From NCBI RefSeq assembly GCF_026342015.1, contig NZ_JAPENL010000001.1, positions 930,001-994,000 on the forward strand: a DNA stretch of 64,000 bases, read 5' to 3'. The DNA is from Micromonospora lupini (GTDB taxonomy: Bacteria > Actinomycetota > Actinomycetes > Mycobacteriales > Micromonosporaceae). The position numbers and the translations under genes were made by a program. The notes beneath the pieces are model-generated. The model saw nothing but the letters and a program-made list of their open reading frames with translations. It was not told where the DNA came from and made no database searches. Of this stretch, positions 7,881 through 15,168 are shown one piece after another. Positions within the stretch are counted from its first letter, which is position 1; each line of letters begins with the position of its first letter.

Positions 7881-8148
7881 TGTCACAGCTCCTTCCTTCC
7901 GACCGCACGGTCCAACCCGTCGAACCAGTGCCGGCGGGCGGAAGAAGCAGTCCCGTCAACGCCTCGACGGCCCGGAAGAATGCATGTGCGCTCAGGTCAA
8001 CGCGAAACGAGAACAGCATCCACGCCGCGACGCTGAGGCACGCCCACCATAAGCCGTACAGCGAACAAAAGACCAGGTCAGCGCCGGTATGCGACAGCAC
8101 CGACTCCCGCAACACCTCCATCGCGCGGCTGAACGTCGTGGCTGCCCC

Positions 8149-8691
8149 TCACCACTTTTCGGCCATCCGCCCAGGCTGTTGGCGGGTCAGTGGGGTCACC
8201 GTCCGGCCCGTGCCGTCGTAGCTGCGAGCCGCGTCGAACGAGCCCGTCGGGCGCTGGCCACCGGTCACGGCGCGGGCCAGCCGCAGGTCCGCGTCGCGGA
8301 ACCGCAGCGCCAGGCTGAGGTGCGGCACCCACGCTCCCGGGGCGTGCCAGGGGCGCTGCCCCGCGGCCTCGGCGAGGACGTCCCAGACCGCGGCGTGCAG
8401 CGCGGTCAGCGCCGGTGTGGGTCGCACGAGCCAGACCAGCGGGGCGCTGCCGTCGAGGACGACGACCCGGTCGAGCGTGACAGGCACCGGCAGCGCGGCG
8501 TCGAGCACCTCGACCAGGCGGTGTTCGACGCCTGCCGGAAACTCGTCGACGGCGGCAAGGGTGAGATGAGGCCGGTTTGTCGGATGGATGTTGCGGGCGA
8601 GGCTGGGCAACCTGGCGGCCGCCAACCGACTCCAGGCCGTCCGGATCGCGGTGTCCAACCCGGCTGAGCAGACCAGTTCCACCGTACGCAC
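8149..8691 (-). CDS. 2H phosphoesterase (2'-5' RNA ligase-like)
   Basis: 180 aa, GTG start. Two His motifs spaced as in the 2H superfamily are visible: HLTL (~42-45) and HLSL (~123-126). They form the paired catalytic histidines of LigT/ThpR-like enzymes, which open 2',3'-cyclic phosphates or act on nucleotide and RNA ends. Length fits the bacterial family (~180 aa). It stands alone between unrelated genes, and its ribosome site is weak. The precise substrate is unknown. Confidence 0.82.
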   Translation of the reverse strand: MRTVELVCSAGLDTAIRTAWSRLAAARLPSLARNIHPTNRPHLTLAAVDEFPAGVEHRLVEVLDAALPVPVTLDRVVVLDGSAPLVWLVRPTPALTALHAAVWDVLAEAAGQRPWHAPGAWVPHLSLALRFRDADLRLARAVTGGQRPTGSFDAARSYDGTGRTVTPLTRQQPGRMAEKW

Positions 8692-8882
8692 CCCGACACG
8701 CTAGCGGGAACGCGTCACCGACCCCGGCGGTACGGGGTGACTGGCCCCGCCACCGCACTGAGAATCAGGCAGCCCACCACCGCCGTGAGGCAGTATCTGG
8801 TCAACTGGCGACGTTGATCTTCACGGCGAGGCCTGGCGCCGACCGACGGAGATCAGCTTCCGGAGAGCAGGAGGACGTCGGA

Positions 8883-8999
8883 TCAGCGCCGCTCGTCAAG
8901 GCGGTTGCGCAGAGACCTGCCAGCTCCCCGCGCTCGGCGGGGCAGCCAGATCGCGCCGATCACCAGCAGGACGATCACAAGGATGAGCAACCAGCGCAT
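8883..8999 (-). CDS. Small single-pass membrane protein, 38 aa
   Basis: An ATG at 8999 is preceded by GGAGG at ideal spacing and opens a 38-codon frame. It begins MRW, continues with a Leu/Ile/Val membrane segment (LLILVIVLLVIGAIWL) and ends in an Arg-rich tail (RRARGAGRSLRNRLDERR). The strong ribosome site and classic positive-inside layout support a real small gene. Function unknown. Confidence 0.65.
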   Translation of the reverse strand: MRWLLILVIVLLVIGAIWLPRRARGAGRSLRNRLDERR

Positions 9000-9164
9000 C
9001 ACGACCTCCGTGTCCGGGGACGCCTCACCACGTCCCAGGTGCAGGGCTGCTTGCCCCGCCGCCGGTCTCCGTCAAACCAGTCCAGAGCAGATCGCCGACG
9101 GCTGCCCGGTGCACCGACCCGAGGCCGGCCTGAGCGCTGACGGGCTTGAGGCAGTCGTGGGCAC

Positions 9165-9794
9165 GTGGCAGGCTCACGATCCGTGATCGACGACTTTGCG
9201 AAGACGTACCTGCACAGCGATCTGCGGGATATACGCGAGGCGGTCCTCTGGAAACTCGAAGGGCTCGACGAGTACGACATCCGCCGTCCCCTGACCTCGA
9301 CCGGCACCAATCTTCTCGGCCTGGTCAAACACCTGTCGGCTTGGGAGGCCCGATACTTCGGTGAAGTCTTCGGGCGGCCGTTTCCTGAACCACTGGCCCG
9401 CTGGGACGACACCGACGCCAATGACCACGACATGTGGGCCACCGAGCACGAGATTCGCGAGGAGATCATCGGCCACTACCGCCGCGTGTGGGCCCACTCG
9501 GACGCGACGATCGACGCCCTTCCCCTCGATGCGACCGGCCACGTGCCCTGGTGGCCACGCCCGCAGGTCACGCTGTTCGCCATCATGGTGCACATTCTCA
9601 CCGAGACGAGCCGGCATGCCGGACACGCCGACATCCTGCGCGAACAGCTCGACGGTTCGACAGGGATAGCGGTCTGGGATCCCAACGCTCAGCGCGACCC
9701 GGCCATCGGGGCAGCCCGACGTGCGCAGATCGAACGGGCCGCCCGGGCAGCCGCTGGCCCTACGCACCGTGAAGCGTGGTCGGAGAGCCGGTGA
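9165..9794 (+). CDS. DinB/DUF664 family protein
   Basis: 209 aa; the GTG at 9165 was chosen, and a second in-frame GTG at 9183 is possible. The fold is a four-helix bundle typical of DinB-like proteins: LTSTGTNLLGLVKHLSAWEARYF carries the first His, and HILTETSRHAGHADILREQLDG is the DUF664 signature with two His, giving the usual triad for a divalent metal. In actinobacteria this superfamily includes mycothiol-dependent transferases and uncharacterised stress proteins. No neighbour clarifies its substrate. Confidence 0.82.
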   Translation: MAGSRSVIDDFAKTYLHSDLRDIREAVLWKLEGLDEYDIRRPLTSTGTNLLGLVKHLSAWEARYFGEVFGRPFPEPLARWDDTDANDHDMWATEHEIREEIIGHYRRVWAHSDATIDALPLDATGHVPWWPRPQVTLFAIMVHILTETSRHAGHADILREQLDGSTGIAVWDPNAQRDPAIGAARRAQIERAARAAAGPTHREAWSESR

Positions 9795-9999
9795 CCGTCG
9801 CCCTCATCGGCTGACACTGCCCAGACCGAAGGCGGGCACATCCAGTGGAGGTGCGATACGTGGCCCGGGCGAGTAAGTCCGAACTGCTGGTGAGCGACTC
9901 CATCTCGGCGACGTGGCGGTATCCACGGCCCGGAACAGCCCCACATCGGCGACCTGGAGTGGATCAAGGCCCCGGAGACAAAAGAGGACAGTCGAAGGG

Positions 10000-10614
10000 T
10001 CATAGCCAGCCGCTGTCGCGGGCGGTACGCACCGCTTCGGCCCGGTCCGTCGCGCCGAGCTTCTGCACGGCCGCGGACAGGTGGTTGCGGACGGTGCCGG
10101 TGGACAGGTGCACCCGGCGGGCGATCACCGCGACCGGTGCGCCGAACTCGGCCAGCCGCAACGTCTCCAGTTCCCGAGGGGTCAGCGGGCACGGCGGCAG
10201 GGTCAGCGCGTCGGCGGCCAGCGATGGGTCCACGTACCGGCCGCCGGCGTGCACCCGCCGGATCACGTCGGCGAGCGCGCTACCCGGCGCTCCCTTGGGC
10301 AGGAATCCTCGCGCGCCGGCGGTCAGCGCCTGCCGCAGGTGGCCCGGCCGGCCGTGTCCGGTGAGGACCACCACCGCGCAGTCGGGTCGGACGCGGGTCA
10401 GCTCGGCGGCCACCGCGATGCCGTCCAGGCCGGGCATCTCCAGGTCCACGACTGCCACGTCCGGGCGGTGCGCGAGCGTCGCGGTGACCGCCGAGGGCCC
10501 GTCCGCGGCCTGGGCCACGACGTCGATGTCCGGTTCCAGGTCGAGCAGCGCGGCGACGGCGACCCGGATCAGGTCCTCGTCGTCGGCGAGCAGGACGCGG
10601 ATCACGACGGCCAC
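10000..10614 (-). CDS. NarL/FixJ-family response regulator
   Basis: 204 aa. The receiver domain (1-120) has the acidic pair DDED, the phospho-acceptor Asp in VAVVDLEMPG (~57) and the switch Lys in FLPKG. The C-terminal LuxR-type HTH reads LTPRELETLRLAEFG...TGTVRNHLSAAVQKLGA. It overlaps the 3' end of the upstream histidine kinase gene by 13 nt, so kinase and regulator are co-translated. The divergent membrane protein at 11889 is a likely target, by analogy with DesK/DesR-like systems regulating adjacent membrane genes. Confidence 0.92.
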   Translation of the reverse strand: MAVVIRVLLADDEDLIRVAVAALLDLEPDIDVVAQAADGPSAVTATLAHRPDVAVVDLEMPGLDGIAVAAELTRVRPDCAVVVLTGHGRPGHLRQALTAGARGFLPKGAPGSALADVIRRVHAGGRYVDPSLAADALTLPPCPLTPRELETLRLAEFGAPVAVIARRVHLSTGTVRNHLSAAVQKLGATDRAEAVRTARDSGWL

Positions 10615-11756
10615 GGAACGGTGATGTCGAGTGTGAACACCGCGTCCTCACGGTGCACCCGCAGCTCGCCTCCGACCGCGGCGATCCGGTCGGCGACGCC
10701 GCGCAGGCCGTGGCTGTGTTCGTCCGGGCCCCGGTCGTCGGCGCCGTCGTTGGTGACAGTCATTCTGGCCACGCTGCCCTCCCGGTCGATGTGGATGCGA
10801 CACCATTGGGCCTGGCTGTGCCTCAGCACGTTGGTGCCCGCCTCGCGCAGCACCGCCGCCAGCTCGGTGGCGGCCGACTGTGGCAGGTCGACAGGTGGTG
10901 GCTGCACGGTGCAGCGCACCCCGCAGGATCGCAGCACCCCCGCGACGGCGGCCAACTGCTCACCGAGGTCGACCGCGCGGTACCCGTGGACGGTCTCGCG
11001 GACCTCGGCCAGGGCGGAGGCAGCGAGTCGCTGCGTCTCGGCGGCTTCCCGGCCGGCCCGCTCCGGGTCGACAGGCGCCAGTCGGGCGGCGAGTTCGGCT
11101 TTCCACGCGATCACGGTGAGGTGGTGCCCCAGCACGTCGTGCACGTCACGGGCGAAGCGCAGCCGCTCCTCGGCGGCGGCCAGTCGAGCCTGGGCGGCCT
11201 GGCCCTGCCGGGCCTCCACGAGCAGACCCCAGAACCAGACCTGGAACCAGTTGACCGCCGCCACGCCCACCCCGATCCCGCCCGTCACGGCCAGGTTCCG
11301 GCCCACGGAGCCACCGGTCCACCAGGCCACGGCCGCCGACACGAGCAGGGTGCCCGCGGTGACCGCCAGTGCGCCCGGGAGGCGGACCAGTAACGGGGCC
11401 ATCCCCACCAGGGCGGCCCCGATCCAGGCCCAGGTGGGCCAGACACCGGCCGCGACCGGGGCGACCAGCGGCACGGTCAGCGCCGCCACGACGATCAGAC
11501 CGAGTTGGGCGCGGAGTCGCCACCGCTGCGCGAGCCACGGGGTGACCGCCGCGTACAGCACTGCGGTCTGCGCGACCACGAACGCGAGGATGCCGACCGC
11601 GCCGAGCGCGACGCGGCTGCGGTCCGGCTCCCGGGTCAGGCCGACCGCGGGCAGCAGCACAGTCGCCCACACACCTGTGGCCAGCGACAGCAGCGTCGCC
11701 TGCCGGGCCCTGTGCAGCCGGCGGTCCGCCCGGGATGTCACCGCCTCGCTCGCCAC
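10602..11756 (-). CDS. DesK/NarX-type sensor histidine kinase
   Basis: 384 aa. Residues ~15-165 contain about five or six hydrophobic segments forming a membrane sensor without a large outer loop. A HisKA_3 dimerisation region follows, with the phospho-acceptor His in RFARDVHDVLGHHL (~200), then an ATPase domain with an N-box variant (EAGTNVLRHSQA), a DGADDRG loop and HSHGLRGVADRIAAVGG. It phosphorylates the overlapping response regulator. The signal is unknown; kinases of this shape often sense membrane state or lipophilic compounds. Confidence 0.9.
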   Translation of the reverse strand: MASEAVTSRADRRLHRARQATLLSLATGVWATVLLPAVGLTREPDRSRVALGAVGILAFVVAQTAVLYAAVTPWLAQRWRLRAQLGLIVVAALTVPLVAPVAAGVWPTWAWIGAALVGMAPLLVRLPGALAVTAGTLLVSAAVAWWTGGSVGRNLAVTGGIGVGVAAVNWFQVWFWGLLVEARQGQAAQARLAAAEERLRFARDVHDVLGHHLTVIAWKAELAARLAPVDPERAGREAAETQRLAASALAEVRETVHGYRAVDLGEQLAAVAGVLRSCGVRCTVQPPPVDLPQSAATELAAVLREAGTNVLRHSQAQWCRIHIDREGSVARMTVTNDGADDRGPDEHSHGLRGVADRIAAVGGELRVHREDAVFTLDITVPWPS

Positions 11757-11888
11757 GCGTCGATCCTAGGGCCGGCCCGCGCACGGCCCACCCGTGCGAG
11801 TTGTCACGGTCGGACCGTGCGCCCCGCACAGCTTTCCCGTGACGGACGCGCCTGCCCCTCACGCCGGAACGCCGGCAGGGTCAACGGC

Positions 11889-12773
11889 ATGGAGAAGACA
11901 CCGATGTACGCCGACACCACCACCTCCGTACGGCAGCACGGGTCACTGGCCACCGCGCAGCCGGCGCCCTCCCACGGCACCCGGCGGCGGCTGCTGTGGC
12001 ATCTCGCCGAGATGGCCCTGGCGATGGTCGCCGGGATGGTGCTGCTCGGGCCGCTCTGGGAGGTGGCCGGCACGGTCCTGGGTGTTGCCGGCGCACTGGC
12101 CCGGCCGGAGGTGGCCGCCCTGGTGATGGCCACGAACATGACAGTCGGAATGACGATGTGGATGCGCTACCGGGCGCACCACTGGCGCGGGGTGGCCGAG
12201 ATGGCCGCCGCGATGTACGTCCCGTTCCTGCTGCTGGTCGTACCGTTCTGGGCCGGTCTGCTGGACGGTGACGCCCTGCTGCTCGGCGGTCATCTGCTGA
12301 TGGTGCCGGCCATGGTGCTGGTGGCGCTGCGCCACCGGCACGAACCACAGGCGGTGATACGCCGACACCCGGCAGTGGTGGCGCTCGCCCGCCGCTGGCC
12401 GGCCGGACTCGCGCTGCTGCTGACCGCGGACCTGTGGGTCGACCCGACGGTGCTCAGCCCGTGGACGATGCTGGTGCTGCCCGGCGGGTACCTGCTGATC
12501 GGCGTGGCCCGGCGGACGCTGCGCGGGCCGGGCGTGCTCGCCATCCAGCTCGCCGGCCTGGCCGCCTGGGTGACCCTGACGCTTGTCGCGGTCGCGGCCG
12601 GCGGGCGGGCTGCCGCGTGGCTGGTGGTGTTCGGGTGGCTGGCGCACTCAGGGTGGGACCTGGTCAACCACCGCACCGGCCGGGTGGCGCCGCGCGGGTA
12701 CGCCGAGTTCTGCGGAGTGCTCGACGCCGCCCTCGGCGGGATGATGATCCTGGCGATCATGACCACCACCTGA
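11889..12773 (+). CDS. Multi-pass membrane protein, divergent from the two-component system
   Basis: About 294 aa from the ATG at 11889; an ATG at 11904 with GGAG upstream is equally plausible. At least seven to eight hydrophobic segments span the protein. One reads MALAMVAGMVLLGPLWEV and continues into Met-rich helices (MATNMTVGMTMWMRYR). A flexible N-terminus of ~30 residues precedes them. No transporter signature is visible. Its position, starting ~130 bp from the divergent kinase gene, suggests that it is the regulated output of that system. The Met-rich helix MTVGMTMWM might bind a soft metal such as copper, which is speculative. Confidence 0.75.
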   Translation: MEKTPMYADTTTSVRQHGSLATAQPAPSHGTRRRLLWHLAEMALAMVAGMVLLGPLWEVAGTVLGVAGALARPEVAALVMATNMTVGMTMWMRYRAHHWRGVAEMAAAMYVPFLLLVVPFWAGLLDGDALLLGGHLLMVPAMVLVALRHRHEPQAVIRRHPAVVALARRWPAGLALLLTADLWVDPTVLSPWTMLVLPGGYLLIGVARRTLRGPGVLAIQLAGLAAWVTLTLVAVAAGGRAAAWLVVFGWLAHSGWDLVNHRTGRVAPRGYAEFCGVLDAALGGMMILAIMTTT

Positions 12774-12837
12774 CCCGGACCGTGCTCTTGTGCCGGTCGG
12801 CGCAGCGGCCCCGACGGGGTAATGAAAGGCTTGGCAC

Positions 12838-14583
12838 ATGAGTTCCGCACCTGCACAGCACGACGCACCGATCGACGCACCGATCGACTCCGCCCCCGCC
12901 GACACCGAAGAGGTGTACGCCTTCACCGAGCTCGGGCTGCGTCCCGAGCTGCTGGGCGCGCTGTCCGCCCTCGGCTACGAGGAGCCGACCCCGATCCAGC
13001 GGGAGGCCATCCCGCCGCTGCTCGACGGTCGGGATCTGCTGGGTCAGGCGGCCACCGGCACCGGCAAGACGGCGGCGTTCGCGCTGCCGCTGCTGAACCG
13101 GATGTCGGCGCACCGCGACGGTGGAGACCCGGTGGCGCTGGTGCTGGTGCCGACGCGCGAGCTGGCGGTGCAGGTGTCCGAGGCGTTCCACCGCTACGGC
13201 AAGGACCTGGGCGCGCGGGTGCTGCCGATCTACGGTGGGCAGCCGATCGGGCGGCAGTTGCGGGCGCTGGACAGCGGGGTCGACGTGGTGGTGGCCACCC
13301 CGGGGCGAGCCCTCGACCACATCGCCCGGGGCACCCTGCGCCTCGGCGGCCTGGCCACGGTGGTGCTCGACGAGGCCGACGAGATGCTCGACATGGGCTT
13401 CGCCGAGGACATCGAGGCGATCCTGGAGCACGCTCCGGCGCAGCGTCAGACGGTGCTCTTCTCGGCCACCATGCCCTCGCGGATCGACGGGATGGCCCGC
13501 CAGCACCTGCGCGAGCCGGTCCGGATCGAGATCGGCCGGGAGCAGACGGTGGCCGGCGAGGCGCCCCGGGTGCGGCAGAGCGCGTACATCGTGACGCGCG
13601 CGCACAAGCCGGCGGCGCTGGGCCGGGTCCTCGACGTGGAGTCGCCCACGGCGGCGATCGTGTTCTGCCGCAGCCGCGAGGAGGTGGACCGGCTGACCGA
13701 GACGATGAACGGCCGGGGCTACCGCTCCGAGGCGCTGCACGGCGGCATGAGCCAGGAGCAGCGGGACCGGGTGATGGGCCGGCTGCGGGCGGGCACCGCC
13801 GACCTGCTGGTGGCCACCGACGTGGCGGCCCGTGGGCTCGACGTCGAGCAGCTCACCCACGTGGTCAACTACGACGTGCCGTCGGCGCCGGAGTCGTACG
13901 TGCACCGGATCGGCCGGGTGGGTCGGGCCGGCCGGGAGGGCGTGGCGATCACCCTCGCCGAGCCCCGCGAGCACCGGATGCTCAAGACCATCGAGCGGGT
14001 GACCGGCCAGCGGATCACCATCGACAAGATCCCCACCGTGGCCGACATGCGTACGCGGCGACTGGAGTTGACCCAGGCGGCGCTGCGGGAGAGCCTGCTG
14101 GAGGACGACCTCGACCCGTTCCGGGTGATCGTGGAGACGCTTACCGACGAGTTCGACCTGATGGAGGTCGCGCTCGCCGCGGTGAAGCTGGCGCACGAGG
14201 TGACGTCCCCGGGCTCCGACGACGAGGAGGAGATCCCGCAGGCGCCGGTACGCGGCCCGCGCGAGGGTCGGCCGGAGGCCGGTGGCCGGGGCGGCGACCG
14301 GCGCGGTGGGGGCCGGCCCCGCTCAGGCGGCGGCAACACCGTCCAGGTCTTCGTCGGTCTGGGCCGGCGCGCGGGGGTCCGTCCGCAGGATCTGGTCGGC
14401 GCCATCACCGGCGAGACCGGGATCCGCGGCCGGGACATCGGCTCGATCGAGATCGCCGACCGCTTCTCCCTGGTGGAGGTGCCGCAGGGGGTTGCCGACG
14501 AGGTGATCTCCGGGCTGCGCTCAAGCACCATCAAGGGCCGCAAGGCCACGGTTCGTCGCGACCGCGGGGGCGAGGGACGCTGA
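12838..14583 (+). CDS. deaD: DEAD-box ATP-dependent RNA helicase with DbpA-type RNA-binding domain
   Basis: 581 aa. All helicase motifs are present: Q motif (PTPIQREAIP), Walker A (ATGTGKT), PTREL, TPGR, DEAD in VLDEADEMLDMGF, SAT, and C-lobe motifs VATDVAARGLDVE and HRIGRVGRAG. Residues ~450-500 are Gly/Arg-rich (GGRGGDRRGGGRPR). The C-terminal ~75 residues (VQVFVGLGRRAGVRPQDLVG... SLVEVP) form a DbpA-like RRM. DeaD/CsdA enzymes unwind structured RNA in ribosome assembly and cold adaptation. The start is supported by AAAGG upstream. A hairpin terminator follows the stop. Confidence 0.95.
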   Translation: MSSAPAQHDAPIDAPIDSAPADTEEVYAFTELGLRPELLGALSALGYEEPTPIQREAIPPLLDGRDLLGQAATGTGKTAAFALPLLNRMSAHRDGGDPVALVLVPTRELAVQVSEAFHRYGKDLGARVLPIYGGQPIGRQLRALDSGVDVVVATPGRALDHIARGTLRLGGLATVVLDEADEMLDMGFAEDIEAILEHAPAQRQTVLFSATMPSRIDGMARQHLREPVRIEIGREQTVAGEAPRVRQSAYIVTRAHKPAALGRVLDVESPTAAIVFCRSREEVDRLTETMNGRGYRSEALHGGMSQEQRDRVMGRLRAGTADLLVATDVAARGLDVEQLTHVVNYDVPSAPESYVHRIGRVGRAGREGVAITLAEPREHRMLKTIERVTGQRITIDKIPTVADMRTRRLELTQAALRESLLEDDLDPFRVIVETLTDEFDLMEVALAAVKLAHEVTSPGSDDEEEIPQAPVRGPREGRPEAGGRGGDRRGGGRPRSGGGNTVQVFVGLGRRAGVRPQDLVGAITGETGIRGRDIGSIEIADRFSLVEVPQGVADEVISGLRSSTIKGRKATVRRDRGGEGR

Positions 14584-14589
14584 GCGCGC

Positions 14590-14624
14590 CGCCGGCGACC
14601 GCCGGGGTACGACGGTCGCCGGCG
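14590..14624. terminator. Terminator between helicase and DoxX genes
   Basis: CGCCGGCGACCG (14590-14601) and CGGTCGCCGGCG (14613-14624) are a perfect 12-bp inverted repeat with an 11-nt loop between the convergent helicase and DoxX genes. It could stop both transcripts. Confidence 0.75.
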
Positions 14625-14631
14625 TTCAGGC

Positions 14632-15036
14632 TCAGAAGGAGTACGGCCCGAAGCGACCCCAGGCGACCACCGCGGCGAGGACGAGCAGCACCGCGCAGGT
14701 GATCGCGCCCTGGATCTCCCTACGACGCTCGGCCGCCGTGTCGCGCTTCTTCCGGTCGCGCAGGTGCACCAGGATTCCGCCGATCATGACGATGACCAGC
14801 CCGACGGCGGCCAGCGGGGTGAGCACGGTGGCGATGCCTGTCAGCGCCGGCAGCACCAGCCCGACGGCGGCCAGGATCTCGACCGCGCCCAGCGCCTTGA
14901 CCTGGGTCGGCGGGACCGGGTCCACCCACCGCATCATGTCGCGCAGCTTGTCCTTGGGCCGGGTCAGCTTGGTCAGGCCGGCGCCGGCGAAGACGACGGC
15001 CAGCAGGATCTGGATGATCCAGAGCACCAGGTTCAC
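14632..15036 (-). CDS. DoxX-family membrane protein
   Basis: 134 aa. The GTG at 15036 is chosen because GGAGGTAA lies 5 nt upstream; a longer ATG start at 15057 would bury this ribosome site inside the gene. Four hydrophobic segments match DoxX: LVLWIIQILLAVVFAGAGLTKL, ILAAVGLVLPAL, LAAVGLVIVMIGG and AVLLVLAAVVAWG. DoxX proteins have been linked to redox and thiol stress and quinone-related membrane functions. No partner gene adjoins it. A second, unrelated-length DoxX-like gene is at 25113. Confidence 0.85.
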   Translation of the reverse strand: MNLVLWIIQILLAVVFAGAGLTKLTRPKDKLRDMMRWVDPVPPTQVKALGAVEILAAVGLVLPALTGIATVLTPLAAVGLVIVMIGGILVHLRDRKKRDTAAERRREIQGAITCAVLLVLAAVVAWGRFGPYSF

Positions 15037-15121
15037 GGGGGTTACCTCCGGGGGCACCGCCTCGCGGCGGAGAGGTGGTTGAGGGTTCCCGCGGACTCTA
15101 GCCCCCCATGCGCCACCATCA

Positions 15122-15155
15122 ATGACCCCCGCCGTCAGAGGACGGCGGGGGTCAT
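15122..15155 (-). terminator. Terminator of lon
   Basis: ATGACCCCCGCCGTC (15122-15136) and GACGGCGGGGGTCAT (15141-15155) pair perfectly over 15 bp around AGAG, starting 14 nt after the lon stop codon. Confidence 0.85.
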
Positions 15156-15168
15156 CGGGCTCGGAACG

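Noticed and set aside
11505..11888. Upstream extension of the membrane protein at 11889
   Set aside because: The extra residues lie inside the divergent kinase gene and lack hydrophobic or domain character; ATG with plausible ribosome site is downstream.
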